NCBI RefSeq assembly: GCF_019801145.1
Contig: NZ_JAHVJQ010000005.1
Location: forward strand, 310,001 to 374,000
Length of the DNA: 64,000 nt
Direction: 5' to 3'
From: Leisingera aquaemixtae
GTDB lineage: Bacteria; Pseudomonadota; Alphaproteobacteria; Rhodobacterales; Rhodobacteraceae
Under the pieces are notes generated by a model. That model had not been told where the DNA came from and ran no database searches. It was given only the letters and a program-made list of their open reading frames with translations. Below, in pieces: positions 8,946 through 18,708 of the stretch; the stretch's first letter is position 1; every line of letters begins with the position of its first letter. The position numbers and the translations under genes were made by a program.

Positions 8946-10019
8946 ATGACCATCGCCGACCCCGACACGCTCAGTTCCGAGGCCCGCCAAGCGCGGCTGT
9001 TCACCCGGATCAACAAGCTGGACGCCTGGTTCCAGGTCTTCGGCCTGGCCTGGATCACCCCCGTCTTGAAGGCCGCCGCCGGAGACAACCCCAAGGCGCA
9101 GATGAAGGAAATCTGGCGCCTGCTTGCGGTTCCCGTTATCGCGATTGCCGCCTTCCTCATGCTCTGGGGCACACTGGCACCCAAGGTGCAGACCTCGCTC
9201 GGTGCGATCCCCGGTCCTGCTGCGGTCTGGACCGAAGCCGTGAACCTGCACCGCGACGCGCAGGCCAAGGCCGCCAAGGAACAGGCCCACTACGAGAAGG
9301 TGGAGGCCCGCAACCAGCGCTTCATCGACCGCGGCCAGCCGGAGCGGGTCAAGGACATCCCCTTTACGGGCGCGCCCTCCTACTACCAGCAAATCTGGAC
9401 TTCGATCCAAACTGTCTTCTTCGGCTTCCTGATCGCCTCGGCCGTGGCCATTCCGCTGGGCATCCTTGCCGGGCTTTCACCGGCTGCGAATTCCGCCATC
9501 AATCCGCTGGTGCAGATTTTCAAACCGGTGTCGCCGCTCGCCTGGCTGCCGATCGTCACGATGATCGTCTCCGCCCTATATGCCAGCAACGACGGCTTGT
9601 TCACCAAGTCATTCCTGGTCTCCGCAGTCACCGTGACCCTGTGCTCGCTGTGGCCGACGCTGATCAATACCGCGCTGGGTGTGGCCTCCATCGACAAGGA
9701 CCTGGTGAATGTCTCCAAGGTTCTGAAAATGAACACATATACCAAGATCACCAAGCTGGTGCTGCCGTCGGCGCTGCCGCTGATCTTCACCGGGCTGCGC
9801 CTGTCTCTCGGGGTCGGCTGGATGGTGCTGATCGCCGCCGAAATGCTGGCGCAGAACCCCGGCCTCGGCAAATTCGTCTGGGATGAATTCCAGAACGGCT
9901 CCTCCCAGTCACTGGCCAAGATCATCGTCGCAGTGCTGACCATTGGCATCATCGGCTTTCTCCTGGACCGGGTGATGTACGCGCTGCAGTCGCTCTTCAC
10001 CTTCACAAACAACCGGTGA
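8946..10019 (+). CDS. nrtB: Nitrate ABC transporter permease
   Basis: 357 residues. After a cytoplasmic N terminus there is one hydrophobic segment (LLAVPVIAIAAFLMLWGTLA), then a charged periplasmic or linker stretch, then a typical BPD_transp_1 permease core. The core includes the EAA-like loop (VSKVLKMNTYTKITKLVLPSA) that contacts the ATPase. This long N-terminal form is normal for NrtB. The ATG at 8946 follows CAGAGGAC; earlier in-frame codons at 8838 overlap nrtA and look non-coding. Confidence 0.9.
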   Translation: MTIADPDTLSSEARQARLFTRINKLDAWFQVFGLAWITPVLKAAAGDNPKAQMKEIWRLLAVPVIAIAAFLMLWGTLAPKVQTSLGAIPGPAAVWTEAVNLHRDAQAKAAKEQAHYEKVEARNQRFIDRGQPERVKDIPFTGAPSYYQQIWTSIQTVFFGFLIASAVAIPLGILAGLSPAANSAINPLVQIFKPVSPLAWLPIVTMIVSALYASNDGLFTKSFLVSAVTVTLCSLWPTLINTALGVASIDKDLVNVSKVLKMNTYTKITKLVLPSALPLIFTGLRLSLGVGWMVLIAAEMLAQNPGLGKFVWDEFQNGSSQSLAKIIVAVLTIGIIGFLLDRVMYALQSLFTFTNNR

Positions 10020-10025
10020 GCCGCC

Positions 10026-11708
10026 ATGAGCATTCTTGAGTTCAAAAATGTCTCCAAGAGCTTCGGCGAGGGCACCAGCCGCACGCAAGTTCTGAAAAAC
10101 ATCAATCTCAGCGTTCAAGAGGGCGAGTTTCTGGTGCTTCTGGGCTTCTCCGGCACCGGCAAGACAACCCTGATCAACCTGATGGCCGGGCTGGAGAAGC
10201 CCGCACAGGGGTCGGTTACTTACCGGGGCAGAGAGATCACCGGCCCCGGTCCTGAGCGCGGGGTGGTCTTCCAAAATTATTCGCTGATGCCGTGGCTGAC
10301 GGTGAACGGCAATGTGGCGCTGGCGGTGGACACCGTGTTTCCCGGCCTGCCCAAGGCGGACAAACAGGCGAAGTTGGATCATTACGTGAAAATGGTCGGC
10401 CTCAGCCACGCTGCGAACCACCGCCCGGCGGAGCTGTCGGGTGGCATGCGCCAGCGGGTCAACGTGGCCCGCGCGCTGGCGATGGATCCGGAGATGCTCT
10501 TGCTGGATGAGCCGCTGTCGGCGCTGGATGCGCTGACACGGGCCAATCTGGCGGATGAAATCGAAGCAATCTGGGAGGCGGACAAGAAGACCTGTGTGCT
10601 GATCACCAACGACGTGGATGAGGCCATTCTGCTGGCCGACCGCATCATCGTCCTGAACCCGGACGGCAGCCTGGGGGAAGAGTTCAAGGTCACCATTCCC
10701 CGCCCGCGCGACCGTTCCGCGATGAACACGAACGAGAGTTTCAAGCGCCTGCGGGCGGCGGTCACATCTTGCCTGATGGATGCGGGCATCAAGGCGCGGG
10801 CCGAGGGTTCGAAGATCCTTCCGGATGTGACACCGATCCACGGGCTTCCCTCGGCTGTGGCTGAGGCCGCGAAGTCGATGACCGAAGAGCGGTTTCTGGA
10901 TTTCTCGCAGCTGCACAAGATCTATCCCACCCCCAAGGGGCCGCTGACGGTGGTCGAGGATTTCAACCTCAAGATCAACAAGGGCGAGTTCATCTCGCTG
11001 ATCGGCCACTCGGGCTGCGGCAAATCCACGGTGCTGACCATGGCCGCAGGGCTGAACCCGATCTCCAAGGGGGCGATCAAGCTGGACCGCCGCCATGTAG
11101 AGGGTGCCGACCCGGAACGCGCGGTGGTGTTCCAATCACCCAACCTGTTTCCCTGGCTGACCGCACGGGAGAACTGCGCCATCGGCGTCGACAAGGTTTA
11201 TCCCAAGGCGTCCCAGGCGGAGCGGCAGGACGTGGTCGAATACTACCTGGAGCGCGTCGGCCTGGCGGATGCGATGGACAAGCCTGCGCACGCTATGTCG
11301 AACGGCATGCAGCAGCGGGTCGGCATCGCCCGCGCCTTTGCCCTGTCGCCCAAGCTTCTGTTGCTCGATGAACCCTTCGGCATGCTCGACAGCCTGACCC
11401 GCTGGGAGCTGCAGGAGGTGCTGATGGAGGTCTGGTCCCGTACCAAGGTGACCGCCATCTGCGTCACCCATGATGTCGATGAGGCGATCCTGCTGGCCGA
11501 CCGGGTGGTGATGATGACCAACGGACCCCAGGCCACCATCGGCAAGATCACCGACGTGAAGCTGCCGCGCCCGCGCACCCGCAAGGCGCTGCTGGAACAC
11601 CCGGATTACTACACCTACCGGCAGGAGGTGCTCGATTTCCTGGAGGAATACGAGCACGGGGCGAAACCCAAGCCCAAACCGGCGGCAGACAAGATTGCAG
11701 CGGAGTAA
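10026..11708 (+). CDS. nrtC: Nitrate transporter ATPase with two fused ABC domains (NrtC/NrtD-like)
   Basis: 560 residues holding two complete ABC ATPase domains, about 1-255 and 290-540. Domain 1: Walker A GFSGTGKTT, signature LSGGMRQRVNVARAL, Walker B MLLLDEPLSALD, but the H-loop reads TNDVDEA with Asn for His. Domain 2: Walker A GHSGCGKST, Walker B LLLLDEPFGMLD and H-loop THDVDEA are intact, but the signature is the altered MSNGMQQR. One polypeptide thus supplies both NBDs that other bacteria encode separately as NrtC and NrtD. The NrtA-like sensor domain of cyanobacterial NrtC is absent. It starts 6 bp after nrtB. Confidence 0.9.
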   Translation: MSILEFKNVSKSFGEGTSRTQVLKNINLSVQEGEFLVLLGFSGTGKTTLINLMAGLEKPAQGSVTYRGREITGPGPERGVVFQNYSLMPWLTVNGNVALAVDTVFPGLPKADKQAKLDHYVKMVGLSHAANHRPAELSGGMRQRVNVARALAMDPEMLLLDEPLSALDALTRANLADEIEAIWEADKKTCVLITNDVDEAILLADRIIVLNPDGSLGEEFKVTIPRPRDRSAMNTNESFKRLRAAVTSCLMDAGIKARAEGSKILPDVTPIHGLPSAVAEAAKSMTEERFLDFSQLHKIYPTPKGPLTVVEDFNLKINKGEFISLIGHSGCGKSTVLTMAAGLNPISKGAIKLDRRHVEGADPERAVVFQSPNLFPWLTARENCAIGVDKVYPKASQAERQDVVEYYLERVGLADAMDKPAHAMSNGMQQRVGIARAFALSPKLLLLDEPFGMLDSLTRWELQEVLMEVWSRTKVTAICVTHDVDEAILLADRVVMMTNGPQATIGKITDVKLPRPRTRKALLEHPDYYTYRQEVLDFLEEYEHGAKPKPKPAADKIAAE

Positions 11709-11712
11709 GACC

Positions 11713-14154
11713 ATGACCCAGAAACTCGTCATCATCGGGGCCGGCATGGCCTCTGGCCGGGTGATCGAGCATCTGCTCGACGCGGACCCCGGCGCCTTTG
11801 ACATCACCCTGTTCAACGCCGAGCCGCGCGGCAACTACAACCGCATCATGCTGAGCCCGGTGCTGTCGGGTGAAAAGACCTATGAGGAGATCGTAACCCA
11901 CAGCGACGAGTGGTACGCGGAGCGCGGCATCACCTGCAGGTTCGGCGAGCATGTGGTACGAGTGGACCCGGAGATGAAAGTGGTGGAGGGCGAAAACGGC
12001 CATGTGCCGTATGACAAGCTGGTGATCGCCACCGGCTCAGCCCCCTTTATCATCCCGGTGCCGGGGCACGACCTGCCGGGGGTGATTTCCTACCGCGACC
12101 TGGACGATACCAACGCGATGATCGACGCTGCCGCCAGCGGGGGCAAGGCGGTGGTGATCGGCGGCGGCCTCCTCGGGCTGGAGGCCGCCGCAGGTCTCAA
12201 GGAGCGCGGCATGGATGTGACCGTGCTGCACCTGATGGGCCACCTGATGGAGCGCCAGCTGGATGAGGCCGCGGGCTATCTGTTGCGCAAGGATCTGGAG
12301 GCGCGCGGCATCACCGTGAAAACCCAGGCCTCGACCAAGGCGATCCTGGGCGAAGACCGGGCGCAAGCGGTACTGCTGGAAAGCGGCGAAACGCTGGGGG
12401 CCGATCTGGTGGTGATGGCGGTGGGCATCCGACCGGAAACCCGGCTTGCCAATGACGCGCATCTGGATGTGGCGCGCGGCATCGAGGTGAACGCGCAGAT
12501 GCAGACGTCCGACCCGGATATCTATGCCGTGGGGGAATGCGTGGAGTTTGACGGCCATCTGTTCGGCCTGGTGGCGCCGCTCTATGATCAGGCCAAGGTG
12601 CTGGCAGACAGCCTGCTGGACCAGCCCAACGCCTTTGCGGTCAAGGAACTGGCCACCAAGCTCAAGGTCACCGGCTGCGACCTGTTCAGCGCCGGGGATT
12701 TTGCCGAGGGCGAGGGGCGCGAGGACATTGTCTTCCGCGATCCCTCCCGCGGCATCTACAAGCGGCTGGTGATCGAAGGCGACCGGCTGGTCGGCGCGGT
12801 GATGTACGGCGATACCGCCGACGGCAGCTGGTTCTTCGGGCTGATCAAGGACGGCACTGATATCGAGGAGATGCGCGAGACGCTGATCTTCGGCCCGGCC
12901 TTCCAGGGGGGCGCCTCCGCGGACCCTCTGTCAGCCGTTGCAGCCTTGCCGCCTGAGGCGGAGATCTGCGGCTGCAACGGCGTCTGCAAGGGACAGATCA
13001 CCAGCGCCATCGAAGGCGGCGCAACCGACCTCGGCGCGATCCGCGCCACGACCAAGGCCAGCGCCTCTTGCGGCACCTGCACCGGGCTGGTGGAACAGCT
13101 GCTGGCGGTGACGCTGGGCGATGGCTATGCCGCGCCGCAGGCGCAGCCCGTCTGCGGCTGCACCCATCACACCCACGAGGACGTGCGCCGCCTGATCAAG
13201 GCCCAAGAGCTGAAAAGCCAGGCGGCGGTCTGGCAGGAGCTGGGCTGGACCACCCCCAACGGCTGCCATGTCTGCCGCCCGGCGGTGAACTACTACCTGC
13301 TGGCGGACTGGCCGCTGGAATACCGCGACGATCCGCAAAGCCGCTTCGTCAACGAGCGCAAGCACGCCAACATCCAGAAAGACGGCACCTTTTCCGTGGT
13401 GCCGCGGATGTGGGGCGGCATCACCACCCCGGACGAACTGCGTGCGATTGCCGATGCTGCCGACAAATACGCGGTGCCAACGGTCAAGGTAACTGGCGGC
13501 CAGCGTATCGACCTTTTGGGCGTCAGGGGCGAGGACCTGCCTGCGATCTGGGGTGATCTGAACCGTGCCGGGCTGGTTTCGGGCCATGCCTATTCCAAGG
13601 GGCTGCGCACGGTGAAGACCTGCGTCGGCACCGACCATTGCCGGTTCGGCACCCAGGACTCGACCGGGCTGGGCATCAAGCTGGAAAAGCACCTGTGGGG
13701 GTCCTGGACGCCGCACAAGCTGAAACTGGCGGTCTCCGGCTGCCCGCGCAACTGCGCCGAGGCAACCTGCAAGGACATTGGCGTGGTCTGCGTCGAAAGC
13801 GGTTATGAAATCCACGTCGGCGGTGCCGCGGGCATGGAGATCAAGGGCACCGAGCTGCTGTGTAAGGTGGCAACCGAGGACGAGGCGATCGAGGTGATCT
13901 CGGCGATGACCCAGATCTACCGCGAGAACGCCCGGTACCTGGACCGGATCTACAAATGGCTGGCCAGGGTCGGGCTCGACTGGGTCAAGGCGCAAGTCGT
14001 CGAGGACGCGGAGAACCGCAAGGTGCTGGCGGAGCGGTTTCAGCTGTCGCAGTCCGTTTATCGCAAGGACCCCTGGGCGGAGCACGCGCAGGACAGCACC
14101 ACCCGGGCGCAATACGCCCCCCTTGCCAATCTCACACTGGAGGCTGCGGAATGA
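11713..14154 (+). CDS. nirB: Assimilatory nitrite reductase large subunit
   Basis: 813 residues. Order of domains: FAD/NAD(P)H oxidoreductase (VIIGAGMASGRVIEHLL at the start, VVIGGGLLGLEAAAGL for NAD), two BFD-like Cys clusters (CGCNGVCKGQ ... CGTCTG, then CGCTHHTHE ... CHVC), and a C-terminal sulfite/nitrite-reductase half with TCVGTDHCRFG and SGCPRNCAEATC for the coupled 4Fe-4S/siroheme centre. It reduces nitrite to ammonium with NAD(P)H in the cytoplasm. The 3' end overlaps nirD by 4 bp (ATGA). Confidence 0.95.
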   Translation: MTQKLVIIGAGMASGRVIEHLLDADPGAFDITLFNAEPRGNYNRIMLSPVLSGEKTYEEIVTHSDEWYAERGITCRFGEHVVRVDPEMKVVEGENGHVPYDKLVIATGSAPFIIPVPGHDLPGVISYRDLDDTNAMIDAAASGGKAVVIGGGLLGLEAAAGLKERGMDVTVLHLMGHLMERQLDEAAGYLLRKDLEARGITVKTQASTKAILGEDRAQAVLLESGETLGADLVVMAVGIRPETRLANDAHLDVARGIEVNAQMQTSDPDIYAVGECVEFDGHLFGLVAPLYDQAKVLADSLLDQPNAFAVKELATKLKVTGCDLFSAGDFAEGEGREDIVFRDPSRGIYKRLVIEGDRLVGAVMYGDTADGSWFFGLIKDGTDIEEMRETLIFGPAFQGGASADPLSAVAALPPEAEICGCNGVCKGQITSAIEGGATDLGAIRATTKASASCGTCTGLVEQLLAVTLGDGYAAPQAQPVCGCTHHTHEDVRRLIKAQELKSQAAVWQELGWTTPNGCHVCRPAVNYYLLADWPLEYRDDPQSRFVNERKHANIQKDGTFSVVPRMWGGITTPDELRAIADAADKYAVPTVKVTGGQRIDLLGVRGEDLPAIWGDLNRAGLVSGHAYSKGLRTVKTCVGTDHCRFGTQDSTGLGIKLEKHLWGSWTPHKLKLAVSGCPRNCAEATCKDIGVVCVESGYEIHVGGAAGMEIKGTELLCKVATEDEAIEVISAMTQIYRENARYLDRIYKWLARVGLDWVKAQVVEDAENRKVLAERFQLSQSVYRKDPWAEHAQDSTTRAQYAPLANLTLEAAE

Positions 14155-14483
14155 ACTGGATCGACATCGGCCATATCGACGATATCCCGCTGCATGGCGC
14201 GCGGGTGGTGAAAACCCCCGCGGGCTGCGTTGCCTTGTTCCGCACCGGCGCGGCAGAGGTCTTTGCCGCCGACGACCGCTGCCCGCACAAGGGCGGGCCG
14301 CTGTCTGAGGGCATCGTGCACGGCCAAAGCGTGACCTGCCCGCTGCACAACTGGGTGTTCGATCTGAACACCGGCGCGGCGCAGGGGGCGGATGAGGGCC
14401 GGATCGGCACCTATCCGGTCCGGGTGGACGGCGGCCGCCTGCTGATCGATGGCAATGCCATCGGCAAGCGGAGCGCTGCGTGA
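14151..14483 (+). CDS. nirD: Nitrite reductase small subunit, Rieske type
   Basis: 110 residues with a Rieske-like fold and all four cluster ligands visible: Cys44-Pro-His46 (RCPHKGGPL) and Cys63-Pro-Leu-His66 (CPLHNWVF). Enterobacterial NirD proteins lack these ligands, so this one probably binds a real 2Fe-2S cluster and carries electrons to NirB. It overlaps nirB by 4 bp and touches nasA, so the three are translated together. Confidence 0.92.
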   Translation: MNWIDIGHIDDIPLHGARVVKTPAGCVALFRTGAAEVFAADDRCPHKGGPLSEGIVHGQSVTCPLHNWVFDLNTGAAQGADEGRIGTYPVRVDGGRLLIDGNAIGKRSAA

Positions 14484-17113
14484 TGGCAGGAGCGGCTTGC
14501 CAGGAGGTCCGGTCTACTTGCCCCTATTGCGGCACCGGCTGCGGCGTGCTGCTGCGCCCGGACGGCGCGGGCGGGCTGGCGGTGCGCGGCGACCCGGACC
14601 ACCCGGCCAACCGCGGGCGGCTCTGCTCCAAGGGACTGGCACTGGGGGAAACCCTGGGGCTGGAGGGCCGCCTGCTGGCGCCGCAAGTGAACGGGCAGCA
14701 GACCGATTGGGACAGCGCGCTGGACCTGGTCGCCGCCAGGTTCCGGCAGGCGGTGGAGCAGCACGGCCCGGACAGCGTCGGTTTCTACCTGTCGGGCCAG
14801 ATGCTGACCGAAGATTACTATGTCGCCAACAAGCTGATGAAGGGCTTTCTCGGCTCCGCCAATATCGACACCAACTCGCGCCTCTGCATGGCCTCCACCG
14901 TCGCGGGCCACAAACGTGCCTTTGGCACCGATACGGTGCCCGGCACCTATGAGGATCTGGACGAGGCCGATCTGATCGTGCTGGTGGGCTCCAACTTGGC
15001 CTGGTGCCACCCGGTGCTGCATCAACGCATTCTGGCAGCGCGCGAGGCACGCGGCACCAGGCTGGTGGTAATCGACCCGCGCCGCACCGCCAGCTGCGAT
15101 CAAGCGGACATGCATCTGAAACTGCGGGCAGGCAGCGATGTGGCGCTGTTCAACCGCCTGCTGGCGGCGCTTCACGAAGGCGGCGCGCTGGATGCGGAAT
15201 ATCTGCGGCATGTGAACGGGCTGGGTGAGGCGCTGGACGCCGCCTTTGCTGCCGATGCCGCGGTGACCGGGCTGGAGAGTTCCGAGATCGCAGCCTTCTG
15301 CGAACTGTGGATGCGCACCGACAAGGTGGTGACGATCTTCAGCCAGGGGGTGAACCAGTCCACTTCCGGCACCGACAAGGTAAACGCGATCCTGAACTGC
15401 CATCTGGCCTCCGGCCGGATCGGCAAACCTGGCTGCGGCCCCTTCTCGGTGACCGGCCAGCCCAACGCCATGGGCGGGCGCGAAGTTGGCGGGCTGGCCA
15501 ATATGCTGGCCTGCCACATGGACCTGGAAAACAGCGGCCACCGGGCCGCCGTGCAGGAGTTCTGGGACGCCCCCGCGATGCCCGAACGCGCAGGCCTGAA
15601 GGCGGTCGACCTGTTCCGTGCCGCGGGCGACGGACGGCTCAAGGCGCTGTGGATCATCCACACCAACCCCGCCGTCACCATGCCGGAGGCCGATGCTGTT
15701 GCCGCGGCCATCAAGACCTGCGAGTTCACTGTGGTCAGCGACATCACAGCCGCAACCGACACCGCCCGTCTGGCGGATGTGCTGCTGCCCGCTGCCGGTT
15801 GGGCGGAAAAGGACGGCACCGTCACCAATTCGGACCGCACCATCAGCCGCCAGCGCGCCGCCCTGCCGCCGCCGGGTGAGGCCCGCGCCGACTGGGACAT
15901 CCTGGCCGATGCGGGCCGGCGCATGGGCTGGGGCGCTGCGTTTGATTATCAGTCTCCGGCGCAGATCTTCCGTGAACATGCGGCCTTGTCCGGGCTGGCT
16001 GGCAGCTTCGGGCTGGACTTCGATATCTCCGGCCTCAGCGGCCTGTCCGACTCTGACTACGAAGGGTTGCGCCCGGTCCGCTGGCCGGTCAGCCGCAGCC
16101 GCCAGGGCGGGCGCTTCTTTGCGGACGGGCAGTTCTTTCACCCGGACGGCAAGGCCCGCATGCTGCCCGTCCGCTGCCGACCGCCTGCCGCCTCACAAGA
16201 CCGCCAGTATCCGTTCCGCCTGAACACCGGCCGCATCCGCGACCAGTGGCACACGATGACCCGCACCGGCAAAGCGCCGCGCCTGTCGGCCCACCTGGCG
16301 GAACCCTTTGCCGATATCCATCCGGAGGACGCCCGGCGGCTGGGGGTCCAGCCTGCGGACCTGCTGCGGCTCAGCAGTCCGCACGGGCAGGCCATCCTGC
16401 GCGCCCGTATCACAGCGGACGTGCAGCCCGGCGACCTGTTTGTGCCGATCCACTGGACCGGCGAAACCGCCCCTTCGGCGCGCATCGATACGCTTGTCGC
16501 TGCGGCGGTTGATCCGGTTTCGGGGCAGCCCGAAAGCAAGGCCGCCGTCGTCGCGGCGGAGCGCTGGCAGGCCGCCTGGTACGGCTTTGCAGTCTCGCGC
16601 CGACCGATGGCGCCCCGGACGGACTACTGGGCCATGACCCGCACCAAAACCGGATACCGGGCCGAATTGGCCGGATCGCCGCCCCTCGGCGACGCCGAAG
16701 CCGCGGCCCGGACCTTGTTCGCGATGCCGGACGCGGAGCTGCAGATGATGACGGACAGCAGCAGGGGCATTACCCGGCTGGCCCTGTGCCGGGACGGCAG
16801 GGTCCAGGCAGCGCTGTTCACCGCGCCGGAGCCAGTGGCCGTCAGCCGGGATTACCTGGCCGGGCTGCCAGGCACCTGCGCAAGCGGCATCCTGACTGGA
16901 GTTCCGGCGGCGGACCAGCCGGATCCCGGCCCGCTGGTTTGCGCCTGCTTCAACGTCGGCGCCAGCAGCATTCTTCAGGCCATCGAAACAGGCGGTTTGC
17001 TGAGTGTCGCAGATGTCGGCGCAGCCCTTCAGGCCGGCACAAATTGCGGCTCCTGCCGTTCCGATATCGCAGCCCTGCTGGCCCGGGCTGCCGTCCCGCA
17101 TGCCGCAGAATAG
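14483..17113 (+). CDS. nasA: Assimilatory nitrate reductase catalytic subunit
   Basis: About 876 residues. The N-terminal 4Fe-4S ligands are Cys13, Cys16, Cys20 (TCPYCGTGCG) and a Cys near 48 (RLCSKG). The molybdopterin-guanine-dinucleotide domain and the molybdopterin dinucleotide-binding domain follow (RLNTGRIRDQWHTMTRTGKA). A BFD-like 2Fe-2S tail (LVCACFNVG ... TNCGSCRSD) closes the protein, as in single-subunit NasA enzymes. It reduces nitrate to nitrite for NirBD. I chose ATG 14483; a GTG at 14480 in an overlapping GTGA is equally plausible. No separate NasC-type reductase is seen. Confidence 0.94.
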   Translation: MAGAACQEVRSTCPYCGTGCGVLLRPDGAGGLAVRGDPDHPANRGRLCSKGLALGETLGLEGRLLAPQVNGQQTDWDSALDLVAARFRQAVEQHGPDSVGFYLSGQMLTEDYYVANKLMKGFLGSANIDTNSRLCMASTVAGHKRAFGTDTVPGTYEDLDEADLIVLVGSNLAWCHPVLHQRILAAREARGTRLVVIDPRRTASCDQADMHLKLRAGSDVALFNRLLAALHEGGALDAEYLRHVNGLGEALDAAFAADAAVTGLESSEIAAFCELWMRTDKVVTIFSQGVNQSTSGTDKVNAILNCHLASGRIGKPGCGPFSVTGQPNAMGGREVGGLANMLACHMDLENSGHRAAVQEFWDAPAMPERAGLKAVDLFRAAGDGRLKALWIIHTNPAVTMPEADAVAAAIKTCEFTVVSDITAATDTARLADVLLPAAGWAEKDGTVTNSDRTISRQRAALPPPGEARADWDILADAGRRMGWGAAFDYQSPAQIFREHAALSGLAGSFGLDFDISGLSGLSDSDYEGLRPVRWPVSRSRQGGRFFADGQFFHPDGKARMLPVRCRPPAASQDRQYPFRLNTGRIRDQWHTMTRTGKAPRLSAHLAEPFADIHPEDARRLGVQPADLLRLSSPHGQAILRARITADVQPGDLFVPIHWTGETAPSARIDTLVAAAVDPVSGQPESKAAVVAAERWQAAWYGFAVSRRPMAPRTDYWAMTRTKTGYRAELAGSPPLGDAEAAARTLFAMPDAELQMMTDSSRGITRLALCRDGRVQAALFTAPEPVAVSRDYLAGLPGTCASGILTGVPAADQPDPGPLVCACFNVGASSILQAIETGGLLSVADVGAALQAGTNCGSCRSDIAALLARAAVPHAAE

Positions 17114-17125
17114 AAGGCCGCGGCA

Positions 17126-17160
17126 TGACAGCAGTCTCAAAAAATGGGCGCCCGCTGTCA
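17126..17160. terminator. Inverted repeat between convergent nasA and dctM
   Basis: TGACAGC (17126-17132) pairs with GCTGTCA (17154-17160), with an AAAAAA tract and GGGCGCCC inside the loop. It fills the 44-bp gap between two convergent genes and could end both transcripts, but the stem is short and the T run poor. Confidence 0.4.
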
Positions 17161-18708
17161 GAAAATCGCGGCGGGCAGCCAGGTTGCAAGGCCGGGGATC
17201 AGCCAGACCAGCAGAACACCCAGCGCCTGCAGCCCGATGAACGGCACCACCCCCTGATAGATCTGGCGGGTGGTAACCTCCTTCGGGGCGGCGCCGCGCA
17301 GGTAGAACAGCGAAAAGCCAAAGGGCGGTGTCAGGAAGCTGGTCTGAAGGTTGATCGCGATCAGGATGCCCAGCCAGACCGGGTCATGTCCCATCAGGAT
17401 CAGGGCCGGCGTCACCAGCGGCAGCACGATGACAGAGATTTCGACAAAATCGAGGAAGAAACCCAGCACAAAGATGAACAGCATGCAGAACAGCAGCGCG
17501 CCGGTCGGCCCGCCGGGCATGCTGCCCAGGAAGTGCGCCACCCGCTCCTCGCCGCCCAGGCCAATGAACACCAGGGAAAACATGCCCGCCGCCAGGATGG
17601 TGGCAAAGATCATCGCCGTCATCGTCGCGGTTGAGGTGACGGCATCATGCAGAATGCGCTTCTGCAAGCCGCTGCGCAGGGCGGCCAGGATGGCAAAGGC
17701 CCCTGCCCCGGCCAGCAGCGCATAGAAGACCCCTGCCGCCAGATCGCCGCCGCCCAGGTCGCTGCGCTGCAGCCGGACAGGATGGACCCCGGCGAGGATG
17801 CCCAGCAGGATCAGCGCCGCCGCTCCGAACAGGATCAGCCGGGCCGGGCCGCCCGCTCGCGCGCCCGCCATCAGCAGGGCACCGATGCCGCCTACTGACG
17901 CGGCCTCAGTCGGGGTGGCAACACCGCCCAGGATGGCGCCGAGCACGGCAAAGATCAGCAGGATCGGCGGCACCACCGCGCGCACAACTTCGCCGCCGTT
18001 CGGGCGGGCCACCCCGGCCGGAGCCGACGGCATGTCCTGCGGCCGCAGCAGGCCTCGGATCAGGATATACAGAAGATAAAGCACCACCAGCACCAGCCCC
18101 GGCACCAGCGCCGCGGCAAAGAACTGGCCCACCGACAGGGCCTCGACCGAGAACTTGCCCTGCTCGTACTGGGCCTGCTGGTAGGCGTTCGACATCACGT
18201 CGGCCAGGATGATCAAAAGCGTCGAAGGCGGAATAATCTGCCCCAGCGTGCCTGCAGTGCACACGATGCCCGAGGCCACCCGCGGATCATAGCCCGCGCG
18301 CAGCATGGCTGGCAGGGCGATCATGCCCATCGCCACCACTGTCGCGCCGACAATGCCGGTTGAGGCCGCCAGCAGCGCCCCCACCAGTACAACCGAAATG
18401 CCCAGACCGCCCTTCAGCTGGCCGAACAGCCGCCCCATGGTGTCCAAGAGCTCTTCTGCGATGCGGCTTTTCTCAAGGATCGCCCCCATCAGCACAAACA
18501 GCGGAATGGCGATCAGCACCTCGTTGCTCAGCAGGCCGAATGCCCGCTGGCCCAGCGCCCCCAGCAACGAGACGTCCATCACCCCCAGCACCCAGCCGAG
18601 GTAGGCAAAAACCACCGCAACCCCGGCAATGGAGAAGGCGACCGGAAACCCCATGAGGATCGCCGCCATCAGCGCGGCAAACATGATCAGGTCAAGGTAG
18701 GCGGTCAT
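17158..18708 (-). CDS. TRAP transporter large permease, DctM family (long form)
   Basis: 516 residues, longer than the roughly 430 of classic DctM. The N-terminal half resembles DctM (GFPVAFSIAGVAVVFAYLG; GTLGQIIPPSTLLIILADV). An insertion rich in Pro and Gly lies in the middle (DMPSAPAGVARPNGGEVVR). This long form is typical of the mannitol/chloroaromatic-type TRAP subfamily, matched here by the DctP at 19266. The start codon overlaps the dctQ stop by one base (TGATG). Confidence 0.88.
   Translation of the reverse strand: MTAYLDLIMFAALMAAILMGFPVAFSIAGVAVVFAYLGWVLGVMDVSLLGALGQRAFGLLSNEVLIAIPLFVLMGAILEKSRIAEELLDTMGRLFGQLKGGLGISVVLVGALLAASTGIVGATVVAMGMIALPAMLRAGYDPRVASGIVCTAGTLGQIIPPSTLLIILADVMSNAYQQAQYEQGKFSVEALSVGQFFAAALVPGLVLVVLYLLYILIRGLLRPQDMPSAPAGVARPNGGEVVRAVVPPILLIFAVLGAILGGVATPTEAASVGGIGALLMAGARAGGPARLILFGAAALILLGILAGVHPVRLQRSDLGGGDLAAGVFYALLAGAGAFAILAALRSGLQKRILHDAVTSTATMTAMIFATILAAGMFSLVFIGLGGEERVAHFLGSMPGGPTGALLFCMLFIFVLGFFLDFVEISVIVLPLVTPALILMGHDPVWLGILIAINLQTSFLTPPFGFSLFYLRGAAPKEVTTRQIYQGVVPFIGLQALGVLLVWLIPGLATWLPAAIF

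Noticed and set aside
14411-16141. Long minus-strand open frame opposite nasA
   Set aside because: NasA on the plus strand is unambiguous from its Fe-S and molybdopterin motifs; the antisense reading matches no family.
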